NCBI GenBank assembly: GCA_964016875.1 | Contig: OZ024723.1 | Span: 16,735,957 to 16,799,956, forward strand | DNA: 64,000 bases | Source: Fallopia convolvulus | Taxonomy: Eukaryota > Streptophyta > Magnoliopsida > Caryophyllales > Polygonaceae | Direction: 5' to 3' | Part shown: piece after piece, positions 1 through 9,649 of the stretch | Numbering within the stretch: position 1 is the stretch's first letter | How the letters are laid out: each line of letters opens with the position of its first letter | Program-made: the position numbers and the translations under genes | The notes under the pieces: generated by a model | What the model was told of the DNA's origin: nothing | The model's database searches: none | The model's input: only the letters and a program-made list of their open reading frames with translations

Positions 1-97
1 TAATAGAAAAAAAATTGGTAGAAAATAAATTACAAAGCATATTTTACAAAAGGATAATCATGTTGATATAAAATAAATGAAACTATGATAAGATGAA

Positions 98-802
98 TTA
101 CCACTCATAATTTTCGGAACTTGAATCTGAAGGAAAATCATCTTCTTCGTCATCATTTGCAATGTCCGAGTTATCCTCGTCGCTTTGAACATCGTATGCT
201 TCTTCATGCTGAGAAAGTGGATCATTAAGATGTAACGGTAATGAGTGAATTGACGACCCTGCAAATCCATCAATCTCAAATTCCTCCGGTTGTAATGGAT
301 CTAAATCATTTGGCTCGTCCTCCTTTCTCTCTGTCCATTGTTGCTCAACTCTAGCTCGAGGCTTTTTCTTATACACATATCTCCAATCTGCACGACTTCG
401 GGGTGTGCCGGGGAAGTCTATGTAGTAAACTTGGATGCATTGTCACGCAAAGACAAAAGGATCATGGTTGTTATATCACCTCTTTACATTAATCTCCTGA
501 AAATGGTATTGTGGATGGACTTTCGTCCCTCTCGCATTAGGGTCAAACCACAAACACTTGAACATGACAATCTTCTTACATGGCAATTCGGTGAAGTCAA
601 ACTCAAAAATTTGTTCTATTAACCCGAAGAAATCAGATTGTGTATCACCGTTGGAAGCTTGTACACACACACACACACCACTATTCATGGTTAATTTGCC
701 TTCACCACGTTCCAAAGTTTCAAATTTATAACCATTGATGAAATATACGGGCCATGACACAACCTTTTTGGATGGGCCCCAAGCCAAACTATGTATCAAC
801 AC
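98..802 (-). pseudogene. CACTA transposase, C-terminal DUF4216 region and acidic tail
   Basis: The piece read from 802 downward contains the DUF4216-like core (FFGLIEQIFEFDF, then a C-L-W-F-D-P motif), the domain that follows DUF4218 in plant TNP2-like transposases. After about position 480 the frame is broken by at least one stop. The similarity resumes with a Q-V-Y-Y-x-D motif near 430 and a Trp-Arg-Tyr-Val segment near 380, then ends in a strongly acidic tail (E/D-rich, 98-330). The domain order agrees with the family. No catalytic residue is expected here. It lies downstream of the DUF4218 piece, separated by about 370 bases with intron-like AT-rich sequence. It is a relic rather than a working exon. 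Confidence 0.7.
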
Positions 803-872
803 ATGATCCTCTTCTGGGGGTGTAGGACTTTTCTATTCAAAACCTGTAATATTGTTAATGAAAATTTTATAT

Positions 873-891
873 GTATATATATATATATATG
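873..891. repeat. (AT)n microsatellite
   Basis: Alternating TA tract of about 19 bases in the noncoding gap between the DUF4216 and DUF4218 pieces of the CACTA transposase. The rest of 803-1173 is AT-rich and shows no coding similarity; it is probably an intron of the transposase gene. Confidence 0.8.
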
Positions 892-1173
892 TAATGCATA
901 ATAACATCCCAATGATATTCAATGTGCATTTAAACTTACATAATCATGAAACCAATCACAAAAGCAATTGGCAATAACAGTCGGATATCCTTGTCCTACC
1001 GTATTTTGAAACTCCCTGCATATGAAAATGAACAACAATTAAAAGTGGAATATTAATCGAATTGACATGTATTTATATATTATAAGTTAAAGTCACTTAC
1101 TCGACGTAAGAGTCAACCTCTCTACAATTAAGTAGGATATACGTCCATGCCACGTGAAAATCTCTCGCCTTGG

Positions 1174-1704
1174 TCATCCATACAACCTTACATTTTCCGC
1201 TTGTACGCCTGGATGGTTGAAAATGGAAATTTGATGATGAGTGTCATTGGTTTCCTCCTCCATGGTAGTTTTGTTTCTCTTATACAAGTCTTGAGGCTGG
1301 GGATAATGTCGAGTGAATGTCGTTATCTCCTCAAACAAATATGATTCCACTACGGACGCCTCCACCTTTTGTGGATTCATCATGTTCCCTTTCAACTTGA
1401 ATAAGAAGCGCTCAGGTGGATACATCCATCGGTATTGTACTGGACCCCCTAATTTCGCCTCATATGCTAAATGTACAATGAGATGCTCCATACAATCAAA
1501 GAAAGATGGTGGAAATATCCTTTCCAACTGGCACAATATAAGAGCTGCGACACGTTCTAAATCCTTAACACATTTCATCTCAAGTGTGGATGAACATAAT
1601 GATTGGAAAAATAAGCTCAATTCTGTCAATGGCCCCCCACACCCACGGGTAGAAGTTCCTTGAAAGCAATTGGTAGAAGTCTTTGCATGAACACATGACA
1701 TCAT
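1174..1704 (-). pseudogene. CACTA transposase, DUF4218 domain piece
   Basis: This 176-residue open stretch matches DUF4218 of plant TNP2-like transposases. It shows LTELSLFFQSLCS, then LERIFPPSFFD-CMEHLIVHL and the hallmark VQYRWMYPPERF followed by VEASVVESYLFEE. The order is as in the family, and it follows the Transposase_21 core. The preceding frame ends near 1665 and this frame takes over, so a frameshift separates the two. The end near 1174 runs into AT-rich sequence that may be an intron. A homologous but differently decayed copy of this same region occurs on the plus strand at 32230-32360. Confidence 0.8.
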
Positions 1705-3190
1705 GACTTTTCATTCCGATTAGTCTACCCTCTTGCAATTGCGTATATCGACCAATATTGGAGACATACCCATCCGGAAATCTCAAGCACCTTAACCAAT
1801 TAATCAAGGTTGTCTTTTTATCTCTATCTAATGCATACACTGCTTTTGGTTTAGGACCCTTATGGTTATCCTCCACCTGAAGCTCTGGGCGATTACAATA
1901 TAGGCGCAAGTCCTTTCTCGAGCTGATGTTGTCTTTTGTCTTCCCCTTAACATCCATTACAATGTTAATCAAGTTCTCAAACACATTTTTCTCAATATGC
2001 ATGACATCAAGATTGTGTCGAAGCAAATTATGCTTCCAATAAGGAAGCATCCAGAAAATGCTTTTCTTTGTGAACTTATGAGTTTCACCATAGCCATCTG
2101 GATATTCACATGGAGACTCCATGGCGGTCGGCAAACCTTGAACACGTTCCCACATCTCTTGACTTGATAAATACGGAATAGGAGGATCATCCTCAGTTCT
2201 CCCTTTGTAAAAGTTTCTCCTATTGTTCCTGAATGGGTGATCTAATTCCAACAAGCACCGATGGCAATCAAACCATGAAGCCTTCTGTCCATTTTGTAAA
2301 TGAAAGGCTTTTGTGTTCTCCATGCAATAGGACAAGAATAAATACCAACTGTACTCCACCCAGATAACATGCCATACGCAGGGAAATCATTCACTGTCCA
2401 CATAAGAGCTGCACGCATCCTAAATTTTTTTCCAGTAGAAACATCAAATGTTGGCACACCCTCTCTCCACAACAAAAGCATCTCATCAATCAATGGTTGC
2501 ATACAAATATCTATTAGCTTCTTTAGATTCTATGGACCTGGAACAATGATACTTAAGAACAAATAAGGAGCCTTCATGCACATATCTGGAGGTAGGTTGT
2601 AGGGGGTGACAATCACTGGCCAAGTCGAATATGTCTTGCCAAACTTACCAAATGGGGAAAATCCATCTGAACACAAACATAATCTCACATTACGAATCTC
2701 TGATGCAAACCTTGGAAAGGTTCTATCAAAATGCTTCCAAGCCTCAACATCGGATGGGTGACTCATATACCCTTCATCTGTTTGATGTTCATCATGCCAA
2801 CGCATTTTTGAAGTTGTTTCCTCCATAACATACAATCGCTGCAAACGTGGGATCAATGGCAAGTACCGCAACACCTTATTAGGTATTGGATTTCCTTTTT
2901 GTGACAAACAAGGTCGATACCTTGGACTATTGCAAAACTTACACTCAGTGGCATCAGTGTCATCCTTCCAAAACAACATACAACCTTGGGGGCAAAGATG
3001 TATCTTTTGTTGGGGCAACCCCAACTCTTTAGTCAACCTCTTCTGTTCATAGAAACTTTTTTGGAAAGTTGTTGTCTTTTGGCAATACATCATTGACTTT
3101 CTAGAGTAGTGCACTATATCCAGCCTGTGACATATTGTATTTGGTCTTTAACTCCATAAAAGAACCAATTGCAGCTAACTGTGACACATG
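1665..3190 (-). pseudogene. CACTA transposase, Transposase_21 core
   Basis: Main body of a TNP2-type transposase (Transposase_21 family), the enzyme that cuts CACTA elements at their terminal repeats. Landmarks on the minus strand are a Cys-rich stretch near 3010-2900 (CPQGCMLFW, then CKFCNSPRY), LCLCSDGFSPFGK near 2680, WPVIVTPYNLPPDMCMK near 2610, a WFDCHRCLL segment near 2260 and HIEKNVFENLINIVMDVKGK near 1990. Breaks are a TAG at 2530-2532 in place of a sense codon, a frameshift near 2340 within the segment after LSGWST, another near 1665, and a stop near 3100. The upstream end at 3190 is exactly where the Tat retrotransposon entered. The gene is dead in this copy. Confidence 0.85.
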
Positions 3191-3195
3191 AGAAC

Positions 3196-3709
3196 TGTTT
3201 TGGGCAGGATAATCGTATTAACACGTTACCTGCTAAAATAAGGGAAATCCTAACCAAAAAACAATTGTAACGCATTATGAACTAAAGGCAAGATGTAGAA
3301 TCAATTAAAGAATGAAGAACAAATAACAAGCAAGTAGAGATGTATATTACGATCGTTGTTGTAGATAAATCTCTCTGAAGTATTTGAGAACACTTGAATA
3401 GAAATTTAAAATGGAATGATGAGATGATCTTTCACTTATGGTTTGTGCTCAATGTGCTTGTGTAGATCGTGCCTCTATTTTCGCCTCTGCTTCCTCTTAT
3501 ATTGTTTCTCTCCTTTTGGACCGTTGGGGGAGGTGCTCGCCATATCCCGGGGATTTCGCTACCGGTATCAATGTGGTAGCCGTTGAAGCGAGTAAATGCA
3601 TGATCCCAAGATCTACGCTATGCGTGGACTCTCTCTTGACCGGCATCCAGGGCTCGATAGGTTGGGCCTTCAGCGTTCCTTCTGGGCTTAGATTTAGGAG
3701 GGCCCAACA
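3196..3709 (-). repeat. 3' LTR of Tat element 1
   Basis: 514 bp, near-identical to 11982-12495. On the minus strand it starts TGTTGGGCCC and ends CCCAAAACA. A TATA-like CAATATAAG motif lies on the minus strand around 3495-3506 and could serve as the U3 promoter in the equivalent 5' LTR. Confidence 0.95.
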
Positions 3710-3720
3710 ATCCCCCCATC
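3710..3720 (-). promoter_or_regulatory. Polypurine tract of Tat element 1
   Basis: On the minus strand the purine run GATGGGGGGAT abuts the start of the 3' LTR. This is the expected position for the primer of plus-strand DNA synthesis. Confidence 0.75.
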
Positions 3721-3924
3721 AAAAACTCGGGAAAACTCCCGCCACTACTTTTCTAGGGTTTTTGATTCCATGTCTTGGAAGTTGTAGTGAGTAAAGACAT
3801 GTCCCATCAATCTGTATTTATAGTGGTTATGATGACCTCCTAGACTTCAATAGTTCTTCTTGGTGTTTCAGGTACGCTTCCTTCTACTCTGCTTCTTCAT
3901 CTTCAACCTGCCCCTTCTTTCACC

Positions 3925-5681
3925 ATGGCTATTTCTAGTCCCTCTTCTCTTTACTGCCTTGAAGCCTCCATTCCCCCTTCTCTGACCTCCTCTGGTTTCC
4001 TCACCCCCTATCACCAGAGGGATAGCACTTCAGAGGACCCCCACATATTTTCCTTTTCTGCAGGGTTCCCTTCGCATGCGGAGGTGTTTCTCCCTCCCCC
4101 TGGTATCCATGCGGATTTTTGTGCCAATGATTGGGTGTGCTTGTACGAGTACCCTTTTCGTATGGCCACCGTTTTCCATTTTCTCCTCTAGTCGTCGATT
4201 TTTTTATCGACTCTCAAGGTTTCTCCGGGGCAATTACTTCCCCAAGTTTGGAGACTTCTGCTTTCCATTGATCGATTATGTTCTTCTCAAGGTCTTCCCT
4301 TCAAAGCTGCCGACTTTTTCTTGAATTACCGCTTATCTAAAGGTGGTCCTAGTCGCTTAACCTTAAAAACCTTCACCAATAGATCCGACTTAGTTTTCAA
4401 CGTATCGAAATCTGACCGGGTTGGGATGATAAGTTCTTCTTCGTGAAATTATCTTCCCTGAGAACCGATACTTCTTTCCTGAAAAGTCACTGGTGTTCAA
4501 CAGGTAGTGTTTCCATCTCTTACTTGTTGGTCCCTATTCGAATCTAACCTCTAGCTACTTGTTGGTTGTTGTTATTTTTGTGCAGAGAATCTTGTTACTC
4601 CTACACCCCGCAAGGTGTCATCTCAGGTTATTGCTCACATCGAAGCTCTTTCCTTGGAAGACAGATCATACCCTGAATTAGTGAAAGCGTGTTCGGCTGA
4701 ACCCGAAGATACCGAGATGTCGAGTAAGTTCCTCTCTTCTTGTTTCCTCTTATTTTTACATCTTCGTCTTCTACTGACCCTGTTACTCTATCTTGCCAGG
4801 CTCTAGGGCCACCAGATCCACTGCTGCGTTATCCACTTTGGAAAGGGTCGAGGCCAGGAAGAAGAGGAAAGCGGACACCACTTCCACCGCTGATACGTCT
4901 ATGATGGTGTCTTTACCTCCCAAAGTGGTAGGTGACTCTCCCAAGGCCTCCTTATCAAAGAAAGGTACTTCTTCTCGCATGACGGACCTTCCCAGCACTA
5001 TGATGTCCCTGGACATGGATGCTGAGAAATGCCTGAAGTCTTTGATGCCTCTCCAAGTGGACTGCCTCCATGGTTCAAGCCATCGATCTTCTTTTCCTGA
5101 GTTTCTCGGTGAAATTCTGGCAGCCTAATGGCAGGTATTCAACAGGTCCCTTTTTGCTCTTACTATTGATTGTCTTGATGTATACTTGATCCATACTTGC
5201 TGCCTAGGGACTCCAACTCACTCTTGCAGCTTACGACACCTTTAAAGATTACCCTGAGCAATTGGCTCAGAGTAAAATCAACACGCAACTTGAAAAGGAT
5301 AGGTTTGTCATTTTAGGGCAGGAGAAGAAAGTCCTTGATCTGCAAAGTGCCCTTGAGAAAGCTCTGGATTACTCCAAGACGTGGGAGGACAAATTCAAGG
5401 AAGCATCAAAGAAAAATGCCGCTCTTGCCTAGGAAGTTGAGGATACGGCTGACTACTGGTCGCTCAGAGCTCGCGTCGAGACGATTGAGGAATTTGCTAC
5501 CGGAAAACACTCTTCCTGGGATGCTGCTAAGGAGAGTGAGCAATTCGAGAACCTGTTTCCTGAAGAGGCCAACGCGTCCAAGAAATCCTCTCTCATCGAC
5601 GACATTTCACAGGTCGCCAAGGAAGTAGCCCTGGTCGAGATGGATAACCAGAAGTCAGCCGAGAGCACCGACAAAGAATGA
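3925..5681 (+). pseudogene. Antisense spliced gene of Tat element 1 (Transposase_28-like N-terminus, coiled-coil C-terminus)
   Basis: This gene runs opposite to gag-pol, between integrase and the 3' LTR. The ATG at 3925 opens a segment with LPPPGIHADF and NDWVCLYEYPF, resembling the plant 'putative gypsy-type transposon' (Transposase_28) family. After about 4190 the similarity continues only by changing frame (SPGQLLP near 4220). Introns are plausible: an acceptor TTTGTGCAG near 4585, donor GTAAGT at 4724 with acceptor TTGCCAG near 4800, and acceptor CTTGCAG near 5230. The last exon is Lys/Glu-rich and predicted coiled coil. It has an in-frame TAG at 5430-5432 and a natural stop at 5679-5681. 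Tat element 2 carries the same gene with the same exon plan. The function is unknown. Confidence 0.65.
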
Positions 5682-6334
5682 CTCCTTCTTGTTTTTTCTA
5701 TTTTCGAACTCTTTTCCTACCCCCAGTGTGTTAGGGCTTTTGAAAACTTTATGTTTTATGTGGCCGCTTGTATTAGGGCCTAGATGTGGACAACTTTGCA
5801 CCCCGTGTTGGTTTATGGGGTTATGTTTGATTTTGATAATGTTTTAGTAGTTGCTATGGCCTTGGATTTGTGTTTGATTTTTTGTAGGTAAAGCAGGTTC
5901 AACACCGGAGAAAGAAGATCAACGCGTTTCTATAGAAATCGATTTGTCTGAAACACGTACTTGTAATTTTAGCAATGGACTCTTCATTGTATAGCGCTTT
6001 CTATGTTAGATGCAAAGGGAGAGAGAAAATGATGTACTTGTCTGAATGTAAATATTTGCAATAAATTTGTGAATCGTGTTAAAAATGAAAAGCTCCACTT
6101 GTTCTAGAATTCTTGTTACATGTTCTCGTCTCTTGCATCTTTTGACTAGTCGTTGTGTGCACAGCGTTGCCTGATCATAAGGCGAGGGCCCATGTTTTGG
6201 CCTGTAACGTCACAAGGCGTCCCTTGTTAGTTTTTCCGAAACCGTTTTTGTCTTATGTGTGTATAAAGATGTAATGAGATAATGTGAAAAGAAAGAATTT
6301 GTGAAATATACCTTATCGCGATTTATGCGTCTTT
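5682..6334 (+). other. Noncoding spacer, likely 3' UTR of the antisense gene
   Basis: There is no coding similarity on either strand. An AATAAA signal lies near 6060 on the plus strand, about 380 bases after the antisense stop, and would suit termination of that transcript before it meets integrase. Confidence 0.4.
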
Positions 6335-7174
6335 TTAAAAGTGATACAACTTCAGGTTCATCGCGTTCCAACTTCTAGGGATCGTTTTTCCATCTTGTGA
6401 CATTAACTCATAGGCTCCTTGTCCCACGATCTCCGTGATCTGATATGGTCCTTCCCAGTTTTCCCCCAACTTGCCAGCATTCAATTCCTGCGTATTCTGG
6501 AAGACTTTTCTCAATACCCAATCTCCCACTTGGAACGCCTTTGCATTAACGCGTTTGTTGTAACTCCGAGCTACCCCCTGTCTATATGCTGCCATACGAA
6601 CCGATGCCTCATCTCGTAACTCGTCTACCATGTCTAGATGGTGCAGCAAGTTAGGTAGGTTTGATTCTTCGGTAGTGAGTCCATATCGAACTGTGGGCAA
6701 AGTCACTTCTACTGGTAGTACGGCTTCACATCCATAAACTAAGGAAAAAGGTGTGTGGCCCGTGGCAGTCTTAGGGGTTGTTCGATCTGACCATAGGATA
6801 AGGGGTAACTCATCTGCCCATTTCCCCTTTGCCTCTTTGAGTCGCTTTTTCAAGTTGTTGATGATCACTTTGTTACTTGCTTCTGCTTGCCCATTAGCTT
6901 GAGGATAACGAGGCGTTGAAATCACTAACTGAATGTTGTATTGCTGGCAGAATGATCTCGTCTTGTCACTAATGAACTGGGACCCGTTGTCGCACACTAT
7001 AGTTGATGGTATTCCAAATCTGCTCAAGATGTTTCTCCTTATGAAGGAGATGACTTGGGTGTCCTTAACTTCTTTGAAGGCTTCGGCTTCAATCCATTTG
7101 GAGAAGTAGTCAGTCATTGCTAAGATGTAGACGCGTTGCCCCGAAGCTGGAGGAAGTTTTCCCACAATGTCCAT
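6335..7174 (-). CDS. Integrase catalytic core and C-terminus, Tat element 1
   Basis: Retroviral-type integrase (rve) that would insert the element's cDNA into chromosomes. The D,D(35)E catalytic triad is intact: Asp in AMTDYFSKW, Asp in CDNGSQF and Glu in ANGQAEASNK. The C-terminal part contains NWEGPYQI and ends in LKLYHF, a normal end for this lineage. It is in frame with the reverse-transcriptase polyprotein upstream and is separated from it by a single TGA at 7178-7180 where the related element 2 has a Trp codon. It is therefore the end of a gag-pol polyprotein rather than an independent gene. The zinc-binding part of integrase lies before the stop. Confidence 0.93.
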   Translation of the reverse strand: MDIVGKLPPASGQRVYILAMTDYFSKWIEAEAFKEVKDTQVISFIRRNILSRFGIPSTIVCDNGSQFISDKTRSFCQQYNIQLVISTPRYPQANGQAEASNKVIINNLKKRLKEAKGKWADELPLILWSDRTTPKTATGHTPFSLVYGCEAVLPVEVTLPTVRYGLTTEESNLPNLLHHLDMVDELRDEASVRMAAYRQGVARSYNKRVNAKAFQVGDWVLRKVFQNTQELNAGKLGENWEGPYQITEIVGQGAYELMSQDGKTIPRSWNAMNLKLYHF

Positions 7175-7177
7175 CCC

Positions 7178-9586
7178 TCATTTCATGAATGGCCAAGGAG
7201 AAGTTATAGGATGCAACAACTCCGAGGGTTGATGTGGTATGGGTCCATGACGCTGGCACGCGTCACATTTGCGAGCGAACTCCACTGCGTCTTTGTTCAT
7301 GGTAGGCCAATAATAACTCATCATGCTTGCCTTCTTCGCCAAGTTGCGACCCCCTGTATGGTTTCCGCATTCTCCATCGTGTATGTCTTGTAACACCTTC
7401 TGTGCCTCCTCTTCCTTTACGCACCGGGCGTGTATTCCTGACGACATCCACTTAAACAAGATGTTATTCTTAACAGCGAAAGTGGAAGCTTTTACCTTAA
7501 GTCGTTGAGCTTCTTCCTTGTCTTCTGGCAAAACTCCATCTCGTAACCACTTCAGATAAGGGGTTACCCATGACTTGTCTTCATCAGATCCTCGAACCTC
7601 CAACATGTCTGCCTCTTTGGTTATAGATGGTGCATCAAGGTATACGAAAGGTATTTTGTCGTACTTCCTTGGGTCGATTGCGGATCCGAGGTTGGCTAAA
7701 GCGTCCGCTTGTGTGTTGGCATCTCGGGGAACTTGCCTTATCTCAAAATGTTTGAAGTGCTTTACGATCTCTTGGACCTTTTCCAAGTACGCCTTCATCT
7801 TTGAATCCCTGGCAACATACGAGTTCGTAACTTGATTTACAATAAGTAACGAGTCACAGATTACCTCGATTTCCTGTACATTCAGATCCTTAGCAACAAG
7901 TAACCCTGTAATAAGCGCCCCGTACTCTGCTTCATTGTTAGTAGCCTTGAATGTACATCGAACAGCTTGGGCTATCCTATCCCCCTGTGGTGACTTCAGG
8001 ACTACCCCCAATCCTACACCAATCTGGTTCGACGCCCCGTCTGTATGCATCAGCCATTTGCCATTCCCTGTCACATGCAGCACATCCTGGTCTTCATGCT
8101 CTGAAGTGGTAGGAGTGAAGTCAACCACAAAATCCGCCAACGCTTGAGACTTCATTGCTGTTCTAGGCTCGTAAGTTATGCCGTAGCCATTTAAGTGGAT
8201 CAACCATCTTGTTAACCGACCTGACAATTCTGGCTTTGAGATAATACTTTTCATTGGGTAATTAGTTCTCACGATGATAGAATGACTTTCAAAATAAGGA
8301 CGTAACTTTATTGAAGCCATTACCAAAGACAATACTAATTTCTCCATGGGGGAATACCTGGTTTCCGCATCGAGCAAAGTTTTACTTACATAATAGATGG
8401 GCAACTGGTCTCCATTCTCTTCTCGGATCAAGACTGCACTTACTGCTACTTCTGTCACGACCAAGTACACATATAAGTTCTCGCCTGGCTTGGGTTTGGA
8501 TAATACCTGCGGATTAGACAAATAATTCTTCAACTCCCCAAAGGCTTTTTCATGTTCTTCTGTCCACTCGAACGACTTGTTTTTCTTTAGAATGTTGTAG
8601 AACAACTTGTTTCTATCTGAAGATCGTGATATGAACCGGTTCAATGCAGCTACTCGTCCTATTAACCTTTGGACGTCCTTGACGCACTTTGGCGATTGCA
8701 ACTCCATTATGGCCTTGACTTGTTCTGGACTTGCCTCGATTCCCCTTTGCGTCACTATGTATCCGAGGAACTTCCCTGATGTCACTCCAAAAGAGCATTT
8801 GGTTGGGTTCAACTTCATCTTGTAACTCCGCAGGATCTCGAACGCGTCTCTCAGGTGATTAATGTGATCCTCCGCCTTCAATGACTTGACCAACATGTCA
8901 TCTATGTATACCTCCATCGTATCCCCCAGTTTTTCCTGAAACATCTTATTAACCAATCTCTGATAAGTAGCACCTGCGTTTTTTAGCCCAAAAGGAATAA
9001 CTTTATAACAATAAGTTCCTTGATTGGTTACGAATGCAGTTTTTTCCTGATCGTCAGGGTGCATCATTATTTGGTGATATCCGCTAAATGCATCCATGAA
9101 AGTCAAGAGTTCATGCCCTGCCGTTGCGTCCACCATTGCGTCAATATGAGGCAAGGGGAACGAATCTTTGGGGCATGCTTTGTTTAAATCGGTAAAATCT
9201 AGGCACACGCGCCATTTACCATTTTTCTTTTTAACAACAACCACATTCGCAAGCCAATCAGGATATTTTACTTCTCTAATCTTTCCAGACTCAAGTAAGG
9301 AATTTACCTCGTCGTTGATTACCTTATTTCGTTCGGGAGCGAACTTACGCCTTTTCTGTTTCACTGGTGGCACCTTTTTATTGACATTTAAAGCGTGGGT
9401 GATCACGTCGGGATCAATACCTACCATATCCTCGTTTGACCAGGCAAAACAATCACTGTAGGACCGTAGAAATTCCACTATTTGCTCACGTAAAGTCGGT
9501 TCCAGGTCTGCTCCTATTTTGATTTTCTTTGATGGCTCTAAGGGATCAAGAGCCACTTCTGCGAGCTCGGGCGTCTCCGGCTTCAC
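7178..9586 (-). CDS. Pol: reverse transcriptase, RNase H, second RNase H, integrase zinc finger (Tat element 1)
   Basis: This 802-residue stretch copies the element RNA into DNA. The reverse transcriptase shows the fingers motif KKKNGKWRVCLDFTDLN, PFGLKNAGATYQRLV and the catalytic box VYIDDMLVKS. Next is a gypsy RNase H (ENLYVYLVVTEVAVSAVLI). Then comes an archaeal-type second RNase H (MHTDGASNQIGVGLG, NNEAEYGALI, VICDSLLIVNQV, ANTQADALANL), the mark of Tat elements. It ends with an HHCC zinc finger (HDGECGNHTGG through KCDACQRHG). The start used is the first open codon after stops. The frame continues from gag, with only TAG codons at 9650-9652 and 9620-9622 between them. A TGA at 7178-7180 cuts it from integrase. 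Confidence 0.93.
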   Translation of the reverse strand: MKPETPELAEVALDPLEPSKKIKIGADLEPTLREQIVEFLRSYSDCFAWSNEDMVGIDPDVITHALNVNKKVPPVKQKRRKFAPERNKVINDEVNSLLESGKIREVKYPDWLANVVVVKKKNGKWRVCLDFTDLNKACPKDSFPLPHIDAMVDATAGHELLTFMDAFSGYHQIMMHPDDQEKTAFVTNQGTYCYKVIPFGLKNAGATYQRLVNKMFQEKLGDTMEVYIDDMLVKSLKAEDHINHLRDAFEILRSYKMKLNPTKCSFGVTSGKFLGYIVTQRGIEASPEQVKAIMELQSPKCVKDVQRLIGRVAALNRFISRSSDRNKLFYNILKKNKSFEWTEEHEKAFGELKNYLSNPQVLSKPKPGENLYVYLVVTEVAVSAVLIREENGDQLPIYYVSKTLLDAETRYSPMEKLVLSLVMASIKLRPYFESHSIIVRTNYPMKSIISKPELSGRLTRWLIHLNGYGITYEPRTAMKSQALADFVVDFTPTTSEHEDQDVLHVTGNGKWLMHTDGASNQIGVGLGVVLKSPQGDRIAQAVRCTFKATNNEAEYGALITGLLVAKDLNVQEIEVICDSLLIVNQVTNSYVARDSKMKAYLEKVQEIVKHFKHFEIRQVPRDANTQADALANLGSAIDPRKYDKIPFVYLDAPSITKEADMLEVRGSDEDKSWVTPYLKWLRDGVLPEDKEEAQRLKVKASTFAVKNNILFKWMSSGIHARCVKEEEAQKVLQDIHDGECGNHTGGRNLAKKASMMSYYWPTMNKDAVEFARKCDACQRHGPIPHQPSELLHPITSPWPFMK

Positions 9587-9649
9587 ATAGTAAGTGGTCG
9601 TTCTACATTCCTTTAATTGCTAATCTGACGCCTTCTTCCCTGCTCCCAG

